DNA from: Mycobacterium pinniadriaticum
Lineage (GTDB): Bacteria > Actinomycetota > Actinomycetes > Mycobacteriales > Mycobacteriaceae
Reading direction: 5' to 3'
Assembly: GCF_026242045.1 (NCBI RefSeq)
Contig: NZ_JAPJDO010000004.1
Span: 124,001 to 188,000 of the forward strand
Length of the DNA: 64,000 nucleotides
Part shown: positions 1 through 7,832 of the stretch, piece after piece
Position numbering within the stretch: the stretch's first letter is position 1
Layout: the number at the start of each line of letters is the position of its first letter
Position numbers and translations under genes: made by a program
The notes under the pieces: model-generated
What the model saw: the letters and a program-made list of their open reading frames with translations, nothing else
Database searches by the model: none
Told to the model about the DNA's origin: nothing

Positions 1-1
1 C

Positions 2-358
2 TATGAGTACCAGGACAGTCAGCCGTTCGTGGTGCTGGGCTACCCGATCTTCCTGGGCTTCACCAATGCGATGTCGGCGCTGGTGAGCGGGATCGTGATC
101 TACCGACTTGCGCCGCGCCTGAGTGGGGTCGCCTACCTCTACCTGATCCCGATCGTGCCGATGGCTTTCGCGGCGGGCTTGTTCGGCTCCGGGATCCTGT
201 ACCTGTCGGTGCGCCATTCGGTCGACAACCCGCCGATGCTTCTCGTCCATCTGGCCGCGTTGACGGTGGTTGGCGGCATCGCCAGCACCGTGGGGCTGTT
301 GGGCAGGGTGCTTGTAGAACCGAGATTTCAATGCAAGGAGAGTGTTCCGCGCAGGTAG
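2..358 (+). CDS. AveC-like multi-spanning membrane protein, C-terminal part
   Basis: The reading frame is open from the first complete codon at base 2, so the start lies outside the window; 118 residues remain. They form about three hydrophobic helices and a short basic tail. The remnant aligns with the C-terminal half of the protein at 22255-23139: both have a QPF motif, then a helix pair, then a conserved polar segment (SVRHSVDNPP here, ALHSGASP there), then a last helix. It is therefore the same branch of the AveC-like (spirocyclase AveC/DUF5135-type) proteins. Membrane location is clear; biochemical role is not. Its operon partners lie upstream of the window. Confidence 0.6.
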   Translation, partial: YEYQDSQPFVVLGYPIFLGFTNAMSALVSGIVIYRLAPRLSGVAYLYLIPIVPMAFAAGLFGSGILYLSVRHSVDNPPMLLVHLAALTVVGGIASTVGLLGRVLVEPRFQCKESVPRR

Positions 359-477
359 CGAGGTAGTTGGATCACCGGCATCGTGGGCTTCGTGAGTCGA
401 GACATCAAGGGGGCATCGGGATCGGACCACTGCGTTGACGATGCCCGGCACAAGCCGGCTTGTAGCGCCATCGTGGT

Positions 478-491
478 GATATCATGATATC
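478..491. promoter_or_regulatory. Perfect 14-bp palindrome upstream of fitAB, probable operator
   Basis: GATATCATGATATC is a perfect AT-rich palindrome ending 9 bases before the antitoxin start codon at 501. FitA/VapB ribbon-helix-helix antitoxins bind inverted repeats at their own promoter, so autoregulation by the downstream pair is the natural reading (inference). Confidence 0.5.
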
Positions 492-500
492 GTTCCTGTC

Positions 501-752
501 ATGGCGCAAATTCTCATTCGCCAACTCGAGGACGACACTAAGGCTAAATTGCAGCGACTGGCCCGCCGACACGGTCGCAGTGCCGAGGAGGAGGCGCGCG
601 AGATCCTGCGCAACGCCGTCCGAAACGTCGATGAGCCCCCCGAGCGATTAGGGTCGCGTATCGCGTCACGCTTTGAAGGTTGGGGTCTAACCGAGGAGAT
701 ACCGGAACTGCGGGGGCAGTCCGTCCGTCCGGCACAGTTCAACGACCAGTGA
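501..752 (+). CDS. fitA: FitA/VapB-like ribbon-helix-helix antitoxin
   Basis: An 83-residue protein. The N-terminal 40 residues look like an Arc/MetJ ribbon-helix-helix fold: a short beta strand (QILIRQL), then two helices with the FitA-like stretch RSAEEEAREIL. The C-terminal tail, rich in Pro, Glu and Trp, would wrap the toxin. It overlaps the toxin gene by GTGA, so the two are translationally coupled. Expected roles are neutralising the PIN ribonuclease and, as a complex, repressing the promoter through the palindrome just upstream. Confidence 0.85.
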   Translation: MAQILIRQLEDDTKAKLQRLARRHGRSAEEEAREILRNAVRNVDEPPERLGSRIASRFEGWGLTEEIPELRGQSVRPAQFNDQ

Positions 753-1165
753 TTCTGCTCGACACCAACGTTCTGTCCGCGCTGATGCGGGACACACCTG
801 ATCCCACGGTAGTGCGATGGCTCGACAATCAACCCGCCGAATCGATTTGGACGACATCGGTGACGGTGTTCGAGATACGCACCGGCATTGACCTTTTGTC
901 GTCCAGTCGTCGGCGACGCCGGCTCGATGACACGTTTAGTCAGCTCCTTGCCGAAGATCTTGACGGTAGGGTGCAATCTTTCGATCTGACAGCCGCGCTC
1001 GCGTCCGGAACAATCGCCGCGAGCCGGCAGCGAAGCGGTCGTTCGGTGGAAATTCGTGACGTGCAGATCGCCGGCATCGCGCTATCCCGACACGCCACGG
1101 TAGCCACCCGAAATACTCGCCACTTCGAAGGCGTCGGAGTCGAACTCGTCAATCCCTGGAGCTAG
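749..1165 (+). CDS. fitB: FitB/VapC-like PIN-domain ribonuclease toxin
   Basis: A 138-residue PIN-domain protein. The start is GTG at 749, overlapping the antitoxin TGA; the frame is open further upstream, but the PIN fold begins right here with ILLDTNVLS, whose Asp is the first metal ligand. The other acidic residues expected of PIN nucleases are visible: Glu in FEIRTGID, Asp in IRDVQIAG, and the C-terminal ATRNTRHFEG segment typical of FitB. Predicted role is Mg-dependent RNA cleavage held in check by the antitoxin. Nothing links it to the metabolic genes downstream. Confidence 0.88.
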   Translation: MILLDTNVLSALMRDTPDPTVVRWLDNQPAESIWTTSVTVFEIRTGIDLLSSSRRRRRLDDTFSQLLAEDLDGRVQSFDLTAALASGTIAASRQRSGRSVEIRDVQIAGIALSRHATVATRNTRHFEGVGVELVNPWS

Positions 1166-1334
1166 TCGATGCACCACGGACAACGAGAACTTCCCGGAAG
1201 CGGTGATTGAGGACAAGGTGTTGCTGCAGTGTCCGTTCTCGTCCGAACTGAGGGAATTCAGCGTTCGACGGCTACCTCGTGCGGCTAGGTTTTTCCATGC
1301 GGCTGGCCTGTCGCATTGATAGAGATGCCCATTG

Positions 1335-2132
1335 TCAGGGCATCGTGTAGCCACCGCTGACCGAGATCAGCTGGCCGGTCACCTGACCGGCGGCCACCGG
1401 GGAGGCGAAGAACAACACCGCGTTCCCGACATCGTGGGCGGTGGTGAGCTTGCGAGTCGGGGTGTCCTTGAGCATGAACTCGATCTGCTTGGGGTTGAAC
1501 ACCTCGTCCTGACCGACGGACCACAGACTGGCCGCCCCGACCGCATCGGGGCTCTCCGGGATCACCAGACCGGGGCAGACGATATTGGAGCGGATGCCGT
1601 GCCGCCCATGCTCGCGCGCCGCGGTGCGGGCCAGCGCCACCATGGCCGCCTTCGACGCACCGTAGACCCCCTGGCGGATCTGCCCGAAGGCCGCATCACT
1701 GGCGATGAACACGATCGAGCCACCGCCGCCCTCCTTCATCGGCCCGATCGCAGCCTGCGTCGCCGCGATCGCCGAGAAGAGGTTGATCTCGATGGTGCGC
1801 TGCCATTTGTCGCGGTCGGTGTCGGTCGCGATGAACCCGGGGACGCTCCAGCCGGCGTTGTTGACCAGCACATCGATGCCGCCCCAGTGCTCGACCGCGG
1901 TGCCGACGGCGGCCTCGCCGCCTTCCGGTGTCGTCAAGTCGGCGATCGCGAGCTCGACCGCGGCCGCGCCCAACTCCAGTGCCTCGGCCTTGACCTTCTC
2001 GGCCTGCGGTTCGTCGATGTCGTTCAACACAATCCGCGCGCCCTCGGCGGCGAATTGGTGCACGATGCCGCGCCCGATGTTCGATGCGCCCCCGGTGATC
2101 ACCACGCGGGCGTCGGCCAATCCCAGATCCAC
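1335..2132 (-). CDS. Short-chain dehydrogenase/reductase
   Basis: A 265-residue classical SDR. The start is GTG at 2132 because AGGAAGGGG lies just upstream and the Rossmann strand follows at once; a longer reading to 2168 adds only non-family residues. Visible motifs are the TGGASNIG cofactor loop, the NNAG motif, the active-site Ser in FIASDAAFG, and Tyr and Lys in YGASK. The acidic residue after beta-2 (LNDIDE) suggests NAD(H). It is divergent from the large operon starting at 2242 and shares a 109-bp promoter region with it, so it probably oxidises a hydroxylated intermediate of the same pathway. Substrate unknown. Confidence 0.85.
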   Translation of the reverse strand: MDLGLADARVVITGGASNIGRGIVHQFAAEGARIVLNDIDEPQAEKVKAEALELGAAAVELAIADLTTPEGGEAAVGTAVEHWGGIDVLVNNAGWSVPGFIATDTDRDKWQRTIEINLFSAIAATQAAIGPMKEGGGGSIVFIASDAAFGQIRQGVYGASKAAMVALARTAAREHGRHGIRSNIVCPGLVIPESPDAVGAASLWSVGQDEVFNPKQIEFMLKDTPTRKLTTAHDVGNAVLFFASPVAAGQVTGQLISVSGGYTMP

Positions 2133-2181
2133 GGTGCCCCTTCCTGGTCGGGGCGCACTTGAGGCCACCCCAGACGTTGGT

Positions 2182-2211
2182 TTAACCTAGATTAGAAATT
2201 GCGATTAGATT
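2182..2211 (+). promoter_or_regulatory. Candidate promoter with repeated GATTAGA motif
   Basis: In the divergent SDR/crotonase intergenic region, AGATTAGA (2189-2196) and CGATTAGA (2202-2209) are direct repeats 13 bases apart. TTAACC (2182-2187) and TAGATT (2206-2211) are separated by 18 bases and could be -35 and -10 elements for the plus-strand operon. The match to consensus is moderate and the call is an inference from base composition and spacing. Confidence 0.3.
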
Positions 2212-2241
2212 TGTCCACATCCGGCTGCCGAGGAGACCCAG

Positions 2242-3009
2242 ATGAGCGTCACGACGTCGCTCGACGGTCACGTCGGGTGGATCACCCTGGACCGACCGGA
2301 TCGGATGAACGCGATCACCGTCGACCTGGCACGCGCACTGCGTGACGCCATCGGGTCCCTGGGCGCCGATCCGGCGGTGAACGCGATCGTGATCAGGGGC
2401 AGCGGCGGAAACTTCTGTGCCGGCGGCGACTTCGACGAGGTCGAACGACTGCGCGCACAGCGCCCCGGCGCCCTGGCCGAACTGTTCACGTCATTTCGCG
2501 AGGCCTGCGACGCCATCGCGGGTGTCGAGGTCCCGGTCGTCGCCGCGGTCGAAGGGGCGGCCGCAGCGGGCGGGTTCGAGCTGATGCAGGCCGCCGACAT
2601 CGTCCTGGTGAGTGAGACGGCGCGGATCGCCGACAACCACGTCAACTTCGGCATGGTTCCCGGCGGGGGCGGCACAGCACGGCTGCCGCGCATCGTCGGC
2701 CGACAGCAGGCGCTCGGTCTGCTGTTGTCGGGGGACCGGCTGTCCGGGCTGGACGCGGTCCGGCTGGGCCTGGCTTACCGCTCCTTTCCGCAGGATGAAT
2801 TTGACGACGGCATCGCCCGTTTCGCAGCCCGACTTGCCGGACGCCGCCGCGATGCGGTGATCACCATCAAGCGGCTCGTGGCAATCGGCGTCGACGACGG
2901 CCTGCGCGCAGGACTCGACGCCGAGATGGATGCGGTGGTCCGCCACATCGCCGGCGACGCGGGCTCGAGCAGTGTCACCGCATTCCAGAGCAGAGAGGTT
3001 CGCGCATGA
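2242..3009 (+). CDS. Crotonase-family protein (enoyl-CoA hydratase/isomerase), catalytic Glu pair absent
   Basis: A 255-residue crotonase, first gene of a 12-gene operon. The CoA-binding loop (CAGGDFDE) and the oxyanion segment GMVPGGGGTARLPR are present. Aligned by eye to rat enoyl-CoA hydratase, Glu144 falls on His (NHVNFG) and Glu164 on Gly (ALGLLL), so simple syn-hydration is doubtful. Isomerase, hydrolase or lyase chemistry on a CoA thioester is more likely. The next crotonase overlaps by 4 bases (ATGA). Confidence 0.82.
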   Translation: MSVTTSLDGHVGWITLDRPDRMNAITVDLARALRDAIGSLGADPAVNAIVIRGSGGNFCAGGDFDEVERLRAQRPGALAELFTSFREACDAIAGVEVPVVAAVEGAAAAGGFELMQAADIVLVSETARIADNHVNFGMVPGGGGTARLPRIVGRQQALGLLLSGDRLSGLDAVRLGLAYRSFPQDEFDDGIARFAARLAGRRRDAVITIKRLVAIGVDDGLRAGLDAEMDAVVRHIAGDAGSSSVTAFQSREVRA

Positions 3010-3806
3010 CGACGTCAATCGACGCCCCGGTGGTCTTGCAGGTCGAGAACGGGATCGCCCGACTCCGGCTGAACCGGCCCGAGGCGTCCAACGGCCTCAA
3101 CGTCGAGATCCTCAAGGCGCTGCACGAAGCGATCCTGGCCTGCCATGCCGATCCGGCGGTCCGAGTCGTGGTGCTCACCGGTGAGGGCCGCAACTTCTGC
3201 GCCGGCGGTGACGTCAAGACATTCGAATCCAAGGGCGCGGAGCTGCCCGACTATCTTCGCGAAGCCACCGCATGGCTACAGCTGGCGACCGCTGCGCTCA
3301 TCCAGCTGCGGGTGCCCGTCGTCACCGCGGTGCAGGGTTTCGCCGCCGGTGGCGGGGGATTGGGCCTGGTCTGCGCCTCTGACATCGTGGTGGCTGTGCG
3401 GTCGGCGAAATTCTTCTCCGGCGCCGTCCGGGTCGGCATGGCTCCCGATGGCGGTTCGTCGGTCACGCTGGCCCAGCTGGTCGGACTGCGTCAGGCGCTG
3501 CGGATCCTGCTGACCAACCCCACGCTGACCGCCGAAGAGGCCGCGCAGATCGGGCTCATCACCGAGGTCGTCGACGACGACGCCCTGACCGCACGTGCCG
3601 AGGAAATCGCCACCGAACTGGCACAACTGCCCACCGCGGCGCTGTCGGCCACCAAACGGCTGGTGTGGAGCGGCGTCGGGCAATCGGTGGAACAGCGGTT
3701 GGCCGAGGAGGCCCGTACCGTATCGGAGCTGTCCGGCACTGCGGACGCGTTGGAGGGGTTGCGCGCGGTCATCGAGCGGCGTCCCCCGAAGTTCGGCGGC
3801 TCATGA
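3006..3806 (+). CDS. Crotonase-family protein, PaaG-like isomerase type
   Basis: A 266-residue crotonase with CAGGDVKTFES as the CoA loop and a GMAPDGGSS oxyanion segment. The Asp in PDGG sits where PaaG-type ring and double-bond isomerases carry their acid; the position of the first hydratase glutamate is Ala. A 1,2-epoxide or delta-isomerase role on an enoyl- or ring-CoA fits better than hydration (inference from alignment). The ATGA overlap with both neighbours implies coordinated translation of three related but non-identical crotonases. Confidence 0.82.
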   Translation: MTTSIDAPVVLQVENGIARLRLNRPEASNGLNVEILKALHEAILACHADPAVRVVVLTGEGRNFCAGGDVKTFESKGAELPDYLREATAWLQLATAALIQLRVPVVTAVQGFAAGGGGLGLVCASDIVVAVRSAKFFSGAVRVGMAPDGGSSVTLAQLVGLRQALRILLTNPTLTAEEAAQIGLITEVVDDDALTARAEEIATELAQLPTAALSATKRLVWSGVGQSVEQRLAEEARTVSELSGTADALEGLRAVIERRPPKFGGS

Positions 3807-4588
3807 CGATCCTCGTCGACGATGCCGGCCCCGTCCGTACGATCACGCTGAACCGGCCGACCGTCCGCAACGCGATCGACCTGCCGCTGCGGATCGCGCT
3901 GGCCGAGGCGATCGAAGCAGCCGACACCGACCCCGAGGTGCGGGCGATCGTGCTGACCGGCGCCGGGGGATCGTTCTGCTCCGGCGGTGACATCGCGACC
4001 ATGACCCGGATGCCGGCTGACGCCGCTCTGGAGCGGATTAACTTGGCGCAGAAGGTAATTCGCGCGATCTGGACTACGTCCAAACCGGTGCTGGCTGCGG
4101 TTGAGGGAGCAGCATTCGGCGCGGGTGCCGGGCTTGCGGCGGCCTGCGATCGGGTGATCGCCGCTCGCGACGCCCGCTTCGCGGCCACCTTCACCAACGT
4201 CGGCCTGTCGGGTGACATGGGTACTTACGTGTCCTTGCCGGCCCGGATCGGCGTGGCCCGAACTCGTCAGCTGATCCTGTTTCCCGCACCTCTGAGTGCA
4301 ACCGATGCGTTGGAATGGGGGCTGGTCGACAGCCTGGCCGAGCCGGGTGCCGCGTTGGCCGCTGCTCAGGCCGATGCCGCGACGTTGGCGCAGCGACCCG
4401 CGGAAGCGCTCGGCGTCATCAAGGCGATGCTGCCGATCGCTCCGAGCATGCACCCGCTAGACGTCCTCGACCGGGAGGCCGCCGAACAGGCTCGCCTGTT
4501 CGATAGCGACGACTTCGCCGAGGCGATCGACGCGTTCGCCGCCAAGCGGAGCCCGGTATTCGGAACCAGACAAGGAGCACGGCAATGA
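3803..4588 (+). CDS. Crotonase-family protein, third of three in tandem
   Basis: A 261-residue crotonase. The start is ATG at 3803, overlapping the previous stop; longer in-frame readings run into the preceding gene. CSGGDIATM is the CoA loop. The oxyanion region NVGLSGDMGTYVSLP has an Asp like PaaG-type enzymes and lacks the hydratase Glu. It overlaps the Rieske alpha-subunit gene by ATGA, which suggests that an oxygenated ring or alkenyl CoA ester is handed between these proteins. Confidence 0.82.
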   Translation: MTILVDDAGPVRTITLNRPTVRNAIDLPLRIALAEAIEAADTDPEVRAIVLTGAGGSFCSGGDIATMTRMPADAALERINLAQKVIRAIWTTSKPVLAAVEGAAFGAGAGLAAACDRVIAARDARFAATFTNVGLSGDMGTYVSLPARIGVARTRQLILFPAPLSATDALEWGLVDSLAEPGAALAAAQADAATLAQRPAEALGVIKAMLPIAPSMHPLDVLDREAAEQARLFDSDDFAEAIDAFAAKRSPVFGTRQGARQ

Positions 4589-5850
4589 CCTCGGTCATCG
4601 ATCCGGCGGCCACCACCGGCCGCTACGACCGCTTGATCCACCCCGACAAGGTCCACGGGTCGATGTACACCGACCCGACGATCTTCGCCGAAGAGCTGCG
4701 CAAGATCTGGTATCGAAGTTGGGTTTTCGTCGGCCATGAGAGCGAGGTCGCCCGGGCAGGCGACTACGTCCGCAAGAAGCTGGGGCTGCAGGACGTGATC
4801 ATGACGCGCGACCGCGACGGGCAGATCCACCTGTTGCTCAACCGGTGCAGCCATCGGGGAAACCAGGTCTGCGACGACGCCAAGGGCAACTCGAGCACCT
4901 TCCGCTGCCCGTTTCACGGCTGGACATTTCGCAACACCGGTGAGCTGATCGGGTTTCCGTTCTTCAAGGGTTACGGCCAGCGCCAGCTCGACATGCCGAT
5001 GGGCCGGGTTCCGCGAATGGACTCCTACCGCGGATTCGTGTTCGGCAGCTTCGCCCCCGACGGGCCCAGCCTGCGTGAGCACCTCGGCGCCGCGGCCGGC
5101 GAGATCGACCGCCTGTGCGGCCTGTCCCCGGAGGGGACCGTCGAGCTCAACGCCGGCTGGCTGCAACATCAGACCCGGGCCAACTGGAAGCTGGTGGTGG
5201 AGAACGAGACCGACGGCTATCACCCGCAGTTCGTCCACGGGGCGATCCTCGGCGTCACGCAGTCCACGATCGGCCCGCTCTACAGCGACTCCTCGACCGC
5301 GGTGACGCGTGATCTGGGCAACGGCCACAGCGAGAATGATCTGCGCCCAGAGTTCCGCAAGTTCGCCACCCCGATGCGCTGGTTCGGCACCACCGAAGCC
5401 CGGGTCCCCGAATACGTCGCCGCGATGCGGGCCCGCCACGGTGCGGCGGCCGAGGAGATTCTCATCGAGGGCGCCCCGCACGTCATGATCTTCCCGAACC
5501 TGTTCATCGCCGAGATCCAGGTGTTCAACCTTCAGCCGGTGGCGGTCAATGAGTGTGTGCAGTACTCCACCGCCGTGCAGCTGGTCGGGGCGCCCGAGCT
5601 GAACAAGCGACTGGTGTCACAGTGTCTGGCCTCGGTCGGGCCGGCCGGCATGCTGCTGGCCGACGACACCGAGATGTACGAGCGCAACCAGGAAGGTCTG
5701 GAGGCGCTGACTCCGGAGTGGCTCGACGTGCGGCGCGGGCTCAACCGCGAACGTGTCGACGAGCACGGATTCACCATCGGCACCAACACCGACGAGACCG
5801 GTATGCGGGCGTTCTGGTCGCATTACAAGCAGTTGATGGAACAGGACTGA
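4585..5850 (+). CDS. Rieske non-heme iron oxygenase, alpha (catalytic) subunit
   Basis: A 421-residue aromatic-ring-hydroxylating oxygenase alpha subunit of usual length. The Rieske centre is Cys88-x-His90 and Cys108-x2-His111, with 17 residues between His90 and Cys108. The mononuclear iron site starts with Asn207, the bridging Asp210, His213 and His218 (NETDGYHPQFVH); the third ligand would be a later Asp. The beta subunit follows after 2 bases. No reductase or ferredoxin lies in this operon, so electrons must come from elsewhere, possibly the ferredoxin/FprB pair at 60271-62106. Expected chemistry is NAD(P)H-dependent mono- or dihydroxylation; the neighbours hint at an aromatic acid or CoA ester pathway. 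Confidence 0.93.
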   Translation: MTSVIDPAATTGRYDRLIHPDKVHGSMYTDPTIFAEELRKIWYRSWVFVGHESEVARAGDYVRKKLGLQDVIMTRDRDGQIHLLLNRCSHRGNQVCDDAKGNSSTFRCPFHGWTFRNTGELIGFPFFKGYGQRQLDMPMGRVPRMDSYRGFVFGSFAPDGPSLREHLGAAAGEIDRLCGLSPEGTVELNAGWLQHQTRANWKLVVENETDGYHPQFVHGAILGVTQSTIGPLYSDSSTAVTRDLGNGHSENDLRPEFRKFATPMRWFGTTEARVPEYVAAMRARHGAAAEEILIEGAPHVMIFPNLFIAEIQVFNLQPVAVNECVQYSTAVQLVGAPELNKRLVSQCLASVGPAGMLLADDTEMYERNQEGLEALTPEWLDVRRGLNRERVDEHGFTIGTNTDETGMRAFWSHYKQLMEQD

Positions 5851-5852
5851 CG

Positions 5853-6389
5853 ATGACCACCAGTGTGACCGCCGCAGATGAACTCTTGCCGGTGCCCATC
5901 GAATTCGACCGGTTCGAGGTCGAGCAGTTCCTCTACCGCGAGGCCCGCTTCGCCGACGAGAACGACTACGACTCCTGGGAGGCGTTGTGGACCGACGACG
6001 CCCTCTATTGGGTGCCGGCCAACGGTGCCAGTGATGCTCGGCCCGGCAACCAGATGGCGATCATCTGCGACAACCGAAGCCGGATCGGCACGCGGCTGAA
6101 GCAGATCCGCACCGGTAAGCGTTACGCGCAGGCACCCCCGTCGAACATGCGTCGCCTGCTGACCAACATCGAATTCCTCGGCGGCAGAACCAATCCCGCG
6201 GGCGGAACCGACCTCGAGGTGGGCGCGAACTTCCTGCTGCTGGAATCGCGCACCAGGGGAACGCATCTGTGGGGCGGACGTACCACCTATCGGCTACGCC
6301 GCACCGATGACGAGCTTCGACTGGCCTACAAGAAGGTTGTCCTGGTGGACAACGACCGGCCGGTGCCCACCCTCGGCTTCTTGATCTGA
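5853..6389 (+). CDS. Rieske oxygenase beta (small) subunit
   Basis: 178 residues with the NTF2/SnoaL-like cone fold of ring-hydroxylating dioxygenase beta subunits. The diagnostic N-terminus EVEQFLYREARFADENDYDSW is followed by a WTDDALYWVP motif and, at the C-terminus, KKVVLVDNDRP. The start is ATG at 5853, two bases after the alpha-subunit stop. It is structural, holding an alpha3beta3 hexamer together, and has no cofactor of its own. Confidence 0.92.
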   Translation: MTTSVTAADELLPVPIEFDRFEVEQFLYREARFADENDYDSWEALWTDDALYWVPANGASDARPGNQMAIICDNRSRIGTRLKQIRTGKRYAQAPPSNMRRLLTNIEFLGGRTNPAGGTDLEVGANFLLLESRTRGTHLWGGRTTYRLRRTDDELRLAYKKVVLVDNDRPVPTLGFLI

Positions 6390-6396
6390 GGCACGC

Positions 6397-6627
6397 GTGG
6401 AATCTGATCAAACACCGCTGTGTGTGGTCGCCAGTGAATTCGCCGAAGTCTCTGTGACGATCGACGTCGAGGCCAACGGCCCTCGACTACGACTGGAAGA
6501 TCTGCGCACCGGCCGGGTTCGCTATCTAGATGCGCTGGAATTGGAGACGATCGTGTGGCTGCCCGACGAGCGTCTCACCGCGCTGCTCGACCCGTCGGCA
6601 AACCGGTGGCGGGACGACGCATCATGA
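6397..6627 (+). CDS. Small unknown protein between the dioxygenase and thiolase genes
   Basis: 76 residues from a GTG start 7 bases after the beta-subunit stop; the TGA overlaps the thiolase ATG. The composition is acidic, with alternating beta-type segments (SVTIDVEANGPRLRLEDL) and a conserved-looking EDLRTGRVRYLDALELE stretch. No domain was recognised. Its tight embedding between two overlapping genes supports a real gene, perhaps an accessory to the oxygenase. Confidence 0.6.
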   Translation: MESDQTPLCVVASEFAEVSVTIDVEANGPRLRLEDLRTGRVRYLDALELETIVWLPDERLTALLDPSANRWRDDAS

Positions 6628-7832
6628 GACGCGCCGCGATCGTCGCGCCACGGCGCACTCCCGTCGGCACCTTCGGTGGATCACTGCGACCCCTGCGGGC
6701 CGAGGACCTCGCCGCGCGGGTGACCCGCGCCGTCGTCGAGGCGAGCGGCGTCGATCCCGCATCCATCGAAGACGTCGTATTCGCGCAGTCCTACGCCAAT
6801 TCCGAGGCGCCCTGCATCGGCCGGTGGGTGGCCCTGCACGCCGACCTGCCGATCAGCGTGCCCGGTCTGCAGATCGATCGCCGCTGCGGTGGCGGCCTGC
6901 AGGCCGTGGTCACCGCCGCGATGACAGTGCGGACCGGGGCGGCCGACGTGGTCTTGGCCGGCGGCGTCGAATCGATGAGCAATATCGAGCACTACACCAC
7001 CACCGCGCGTTGGGGCTCGAGGTCGGGTAACCAGGTGCTCTACGACCGGCTGGACCGCGGACGGGAAATGTCGCAGCCGGCATGGCGATTCGGCGCGATC
7101 AGCGGGATGATCGAGACCGCCGAGAATCTGGCGCGCGACTTCGGCATCGGGCGTGATGCCGCCGACGCCTTCGCCGCCCGCAGCCATCAGCGTGCCGCCG
7201 CGGCACAGCAGGCCGGTGCCTTCGACGACGAAATCGTCACTGTGCCGGTGCCGCAGCGCCGCGGCGAGCCGGTCACGGTGGACCGTGACGAGGGCGTGCG
7301 TCCCGACACCACACCCGAGACCCTGGGCCGATTGCGCACCATGATGCCGGACGGCACGGTCACCGCCGGCAATTCCAGCCAGCAGAACGACGCCGCCGCG
7401 GCATGCCTGGTGGTGGCCGAGGACCGGCTCGAGGACCTGGGCCTGGAACCCATCGGCTATCTCGAAGGTTGGGCCGCGGTGGGCTGCGAACCGTCCCGGA
7501 TGGGCATCGGACCCGTCGGCGCAGTCGAAAAGCTATTCAGCAAAACAGGTCTGGGGTTCGACGATATGGACCTCATCGAGATCAACGAGGCCTTCGCCGT
7601 GCAGGTGCTGGCCGTGCTGAGCGGTTGGGGCGTCAAGCTCGACGACGTCGAGGACCGGCTCAACGTCAACGGGTCGGGGATCTCGCTCGGCCATCCGATC
7701 GGGGCGACGGGGGTGCGGATTCTGACCACGATGCTGCACGAGCTGCGGCGGCGCGGCGGCGGATTAGGGCTCGAGACCATGTGCATCGGCGGCGGCCAGG
7801 GAATCGCCGCGGTGTTCCGGGGAGTGGCCTGA
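6624..7832 (+). CDS. Acetyl-CoA C-acyltransferase (FadA-type thiolase)
   Basis: 402 residues, standard for degradative thiolases; ATG at 6624 overlaps the previous stop. The nucleophilic Cys is in IDRRCGGGLQAV, where the usual SSG is replaced by GGG. INEAFAVQ, the His in GISLGHPIGATG and the second Cys in METMCIGGGQG are all present. It should cleave a 3-ketoacyl-CoA with CoA. Two further condensing-type enzymes follow directly, so the operon may handle two successive cleavages, or this thiolase serves the acetyl/propionyl step while the others act on a bulkier ketone. Confidence 0.9.
   Translation: MRRAAIVAPRRTPVGTFGGSLRPLRAEDLAARVTRAVVEASGVDPASIEDVVFAQSYANSEAPCIGRWVALHADLPISVPGLQIDRRCGGGLQAVVTAAMTVRTGAADVVLAGGVESMSNIEHYTTTARWGSRSGNQVLYDRLDRGREMSQPAWRFGAISGMIETAENLARDFGIGRDAADAFAARSHQRAAAAQQAGAFDDEIVTVPVPQRRGEPVTVDRDEGVRPDTTPETLGRLRTMMPDGTVTAGNSSQQNDAAAACLVVAEDRLEDLGLEPIGYLEGWAAVGCEPSRMGIGPVGAVEKLFSKTGLGFDDMDLIEINEAFAVQVLAVLSGWGVKLDDVEDRLNVNGSGISLGHPIGATGVRILTTMLHELRRRGGGLGLETMCIGGGQGIAAVFRGVA

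Noticed and set aside
1166..1334. Possible gene or remnant between fitB and the SDR
   Set aside because: 169 bases between converging stops; no frame with a ribosome site or recognisable motif.
4366..5481. Long minus-strand open frame (371 codons) antisense to the Rieske alpha gene
   Set aside because: Its translation has no recognisable family and mirrors the codon structure of the Rieske gene; long antisense frames are expected at high GC.
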